Assembly (NCBI GenBank): GCA_002286715.1
Contig: NSJX01000042.1
Span: 174,798 to 238,797, forward strand
DNA: 64,000 nt
From: Dentipellis sp. KUC8613
Taxonomy: Eukaryota > Basidiomycota > Agaricomycetes > Russulales > Hericiaceae
Direction of reading: 5' to 3'
The notes under the pieces were generated by a model that worked only from the letters and a program-made list of their open reading frames with translations, did no database searches and was not told the DNA's origin. Position numbers and translations under genes: made by a program. The first letter of the stretch is position 1; each line of letters opens with the position of its first letter. Positions 61,026 to 64,000 of the stretch are shown piece by piece.

Positions 61026-61260
61026 GTAAGCATCTTTGATCTGCAGAGTGTCACTAGAGTGTCCCTGGGAACGTTAGATTCTCATCCTGGCCGGCCAGTG
61101 ACTGCAGTCATGGCCTGGACAATGGCCGGCCATGGCCACAATTACATAAGCGGTCATGACCGGTCACAAAAAAAAAACATGAAAATTCTTGTGACCGGTC
61201 AGTGGCCGGTTCGTGGCCATTGTTCTTGGCTCCCAGTCCTGTGTCAGACTTAAATAGAGC
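61026..61260. repeat. Palindrome-rich junction after TPR fragment, possible element end
   Basis: Dense self-complementary words: CCGGCCGG-like CTGGCCGGCCAG at 61088-61099, ATGGCCGGCCAT near 61122-61133, TGACCGGTCA at about 61157-61166 and again at 61191-61200 flanking an A-run, then GTGGCCGGTTCGTGGCCATTG. Clustered subterminal palindromes of this kind are usual near the ends of DNA transposons. No transposase frame and no target-site duplication could be defined, so identity is open. Confidence 0.35.
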
Positions 61261-62092
61261 ACAGGCGGAAGGTCAATCATCGTCGCCCTCGTCCCCTTTT
61301 GGGCGCCCGGTGTCATCGTGTCCTATTGAGGATCACTTTGGCGCTTTCTCCTTTCTTGGTTCTCCGCGCTTAACTCGTTTGTCAGATATCTCTTTCTTTT
61401 TATGTCTTGAAGGCTACTGATTGCGCGTGTGCTCATCGACATCGCCCGCCTCTCCGCCTCCCTGCCACTCCCGCCCCGCCTCTGCCGTCATGCGTCACTC
61501 CCGCCGCGCTTTGCCGCCACTCCCGCCGCGCCTTCTCGTCACCACTCCGCTGTCACATGTCACGCCCGCCGCGCCTTCGCCGCCACGTCTGCCACGCCTT
61601 CGCCGCCACGCCCGCCGTGCCTCGCTCCCTCTCGCCAATCAAACAACATGCTAGACTCACTTCAGCCTTTGTTGTCAACACTTACAGACAATCCACTGAT
61701 CGCCTCTGTCATGAATATGCGAACCTTCCTATTGTTCTTTCGTGTGGTCGCTCTGTTGGAATTTGATATTCGTTCATCTTATTTTCCTCAGGAGGTACAT
61801 CAGGAAAAGCCGATTGTAATATATCAAGATATTATGTCAGAAATCCATCTATTATAGCTGAAATAGAGCATGTAGATCATATAGAGCTAATGTGGACCCC
61901 CCCTATTACGTGCTCTACCGTAGATCCCTATAGATGCCGCATCAAGAGCCCGTAGCAGCTTATAGCAGCCTTTCATCTACTATAGTGTGTGGTAGATGTC
62001 GTTTTTTAAGGCCACACTATAGTAATTTTGGGCCCCTTCACTATGTTCACACTTGTAAGGAGGGCACAAATCATGTTTTATTGTATTTCTAT
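61261..62092. other. Repeat-like sequence, no gene seen
   Basis: 61430-61625 is a degenerate tandem of CGCCAC and CCCGCCGCGCC words on the plus strand. 61850-62030 is AT-richer and has CATCTACTATAGTGTG and CACACTATAGTAAT, an imperfect inverted repeat. Open frames here only read through repeats. Confidence 0.45.
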
Positions 62093-62400
62093 CTACTTTT
62101 TTAATATACAAAGAGGTATGGGGGCGCGAGAGATGCACGAGGCACACGACAGGGGCACAAGGGGTGCAGAGAGGCGCACTGGGGGTGAGACGAGGCGCTC
62201 GAGAGGCACACTGGGGGCGAGACGAGGGCAAGACAGCGCGGCGCGAGAGGCGTGCGAGAGGCGAGACGAGGGCGAGACGAGGGCGAGACGAGGGCGCGAG
62301 AGGGGTGCTGTCAAGACTGGCCTAGAACCGATGAAACAACCACCCAAGTCACCACCGGTGACAAGGCGAGCGAGATGAGAGGTAGAGAATTGAGCGAGAG
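62093..62400. repeat. GAGACGAGGGC-type tandem repeats
   Basis: A GA/GC-rich run built from GAGAGGCGCACTGGGGGCGAGA-like units near 62165-62235 and a tighter 12-base unit GAGGGCGAGACG repeated about four times around 62255-62300. A unit of the same kind recurs in the loop of the large inverted repeat at about 63185-63220, linking the two stretches. Confidence 0.55.
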
Positions 62401-62558
62401 TGCCGGCGATGTGCAGAGCGCAGTGCAGCTGGTATTCCAGGTACAGTACGATACAGACGAGATTGACAGTCTAAGGAACTATGGACGAGGGCGCGAGGGT
62501 AGATACACTGTACGGGAAACACCGGAGGGGATCAGGTTATCGTAGATAATCAGTAACG

Positions 62559-63131
62559 GGACGGAGGGGCTTCGGGGAGTGGTACAACGAGGTCTAGGGA
62601 CTTGGGGAAACATGTGATAAATAGTAACAGATCAGATCAGATAAAGGGAAGAGTGACTAACGACTTCCGAGACGATGTGCGAACGCTAAGTCAATACCGA
62701 GCGACCGAGGATATCTCTCCTCGGTCCGAGGAGCTAGGATCTCGGTCCAAGAGCTCGGTCCTCGGTCCGAGATCTCGGACTACACCGCTTAGTCATCGGA
62801 CCGAGATGTCGGTCCGAAACCTCGAAAACGTCGGTGCTCGGTAGCACCGAAAAGGCGTTGTCGGTGTTCTCCTCGGTCCGAGGAGCTCCGAGGAGCCAAG
62901 GGATTCGACCGAGACATCGGTCCTCGGTCTAGGGTTCTCGGTCCGAGGTGCTTAGTCAGCAGACCGAGACGTCGGTCCGAAATCTCGGAAACGTCGGTGA
63001 AGAGAATGGGAAACGTCGGTGTCGGTGTTGGTGCTCGGTCATGGGTTTGGTGCTCGGTCTCGGTGCTCGGTGCTCGGTGGTCGTCGGAAGGAGTCGAGGA
63101 AAGCGATGAGATAAGGAGCGATCCTTGACAG
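62559..63131 (+). repeat. Left arm of a large inverted repeat
   Basis: About 573 bases that are nearly the reverse complement of 63461-64000. The outer end reads GGACGGAGGGGCTTCGGGGA and the inner end GGAGCGATCCTTGACAG. The body is packed with CTCGGTCCGAGG and CTCGGTGCTCGGT words, themselves partly palindromic. This arm carries about 33 extra bases near 62745-62785 that are missing in the right arm. The open frames inside are repeat read-through. Confidence 0.85.
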
Positions 63132-63460
63132 GTGCGAGAGAAGGGCGCGAGGTGGGCAACGGGCGCGCGACACGAGGGCGAGGGTGCGAGAGGCGCGCTG
63201 GGGGCGAGACGAGGGCCACCAGACCCAGTAGACCCTTTATAATGTCTACTGGCTGTTGCCATGTGCAGCATTGCAAAAGTCCCGGCAACAGCCAAGCCTC
63301 TGTTGCCATAGCCTTTACAATGCGCGCACAACGGGCACATTGTAATGCGCACACGAATGCTCACATGACCACTTACAGGGTCTCAACATACAAAATAAAA
63401 TAAAACATACGGCAAGCAGCAGCCACCGCTGCTGCTGCCGCCGCCGCCGCTGCTCGATCA
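63132..63460. other. Loop between inverted-repeat arms
   Basis: 329 bases of unlike sequence. First comes a GAGGGCG-type repeat run shared with 62093-62400, then a part with TGTTGCCATG, GGCAACAGCC and CTGTTGCCATA words that can pair with each other. ACAATGCGCGCACAACGGGC and CATTGTAATGCGCAC follow, then an A/T-rich ATAAAATAAAAC, and finally a GCTGCTGCTGCCGCCGCCGC run next to the right arm. No coding frame is supported. Confidence 0.7.
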
Positions 63461-64000
63461 CTGTCAAGGATTGCTCCTTATCTCATCGCTTTCCTCGACT
63501 CCTTCCGACGACCACCGAGCACCGAGCACCGAGACCGAGCACCAAACCCGTGACCGAGCACCAACACCGACACCGATGTTTCCCATTCTCTTCACCGATG
63601 TTTCCGAGATTTCGGACCGATGTCTTGGTCTGCTGACTAAGCACCTCGGACCGAGGACCCTAGACCGAGGACCGATGTCTCAGTCGAATCCCTTGGCTCC
63701 TCGGAGCTCCTCGGTCCGAGGAGTACACCGACGACGCCTTTTCGGTGCTACCGAGCACCGACGTTTTCGAGGTTTCGGACCGACGTCTCGGTCCGATGAC
63801 CAAGCGGCGTAGACCGAGATCTTAGCTCCTCGGACCGAGGAGAGATATCCTCGGTCGCTCGGTATTGACTTAGCGTTCGCACATCGTCTCGGAAGTCGTT
63901 GGTCTCTCTTCCCTTTATCTGATCTGATCTGTTACTATTTATCACATGTTTCCCCAAGTCCCTAGACCTCGTTGTACCACTCCCCGAAGCCCCTCCGTCC
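63461..64000 (-). repeat. Right arm of a large inverted repeat, runs off window
   Basis: Reverse complement of the left arm with scattered substitutions, starting CTGTCAAGGATTGCTCCTTA and ending at the window edge with CCCCGAAGCCCCTCCGTCC. The outer limit is therefore unknown. Most differences between the arms are single-base changes, so the pair formed, or was homogenised, fairly recently. Confidence 0.85.

Noticed and set aside
62255..62300. CRISPR-like regular repeat
   Set aside because: Units are adjacent without spacers and the genome is eukaryotic; it is a simple tandem repeat.
62028..63812. Several open frames inside the right-hand repeats
   Set aside because: They read through simple and inverted repeats on both strands and encode only repetitive peptides.
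61026..64000. Autonomous transposon
   Set aside because: No transposase, helicase or reverse transcriptase frame is visible; at most non-autonomous elements are present.

Overview
The window is nuclear DNA of a filamentous basidiomycete, most likely an Agaricomycete. Genes are compact and cut by many short GT-AG introns of about 45-75 bases. The family mix points the same way: a FunK1 kinase, ubiquitin-like-domain (ULD) proteins, a MYND protein, a macrophage-activating glycoprotein, a GH18 chitinase, indoleamine 2,3-dioxygenase and many Zn2Cys6 regulators. No organelle, bacterial or viral gene and no RNA gene was recognised. Exon models come from reading splice sites and family conservation by eye; no search or alignment program was run.

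Layout. Positions 1-7900 are a partly decayed accessory block. One intact FunK1 kinase gene (1500-3994, +) lies between two broken ULD genes (1-745, cut by the window edge, and 4480-5866, both -), followed by a broken TPR gene (6689-7870, -). About 2.8 kb without a convincing gene follows. Positions 10.7-23 kb are ordinary and housekeeping-like: a secreted, probably GPI-anchored macrophage-activating-glycoprotein homologue (-), a small HMG/YABBY-like chromatin protein (+), the TFIIF beta subunit (+), a large proline-rich protein of unknown function with duplicated exons (+) and indoleamine 2,3-dioxygenase (-). Positions 25.4-34.3 kb hold a MYND-finger protein, a secreted GH18 chitinase, the protein phosphatase 1 inhibitor YPI1 and a single Zn2Cys6 regulator, all on +.

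Positions 36.4-59.0 kb are the most striking part. Five head-to-tail paralogous Zn2Cys6 transcription-factor genes, called A-E here, fill about 22.6 kb. Each has the same 16-exon plan. Seven consecutive exons (8-14) have identical lengths in all five, and all five carry a 6-nucleotide microexon that supplies the third zinc-binding cysteine. A decayed 3' end of a B-like copy in front of D records how the array grew by duplication of the B-C junction.

Positions 59.0-64 kb are repeat-rich. A second TPR gene copy stops abruptly after its second exon. Palindromic and GC-rich repeats follow, then a very large inverted repeat: arms of about 570 and at least 540 bases around a 329-base loop, with the right arm reaching the window edge. 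It looks like a foldback-type element.

How the genes might work together: no metabolic cluster is visible. The five tandem regulators have no obvious dedicated enzyme genes between them, so paralogue dosage, cross-regulation or diversification of regulators is the best reading. Direct CGG-N5-CGG sites at matching distances before copies B and C hint at auto- or cross-regulation, but this is inference.
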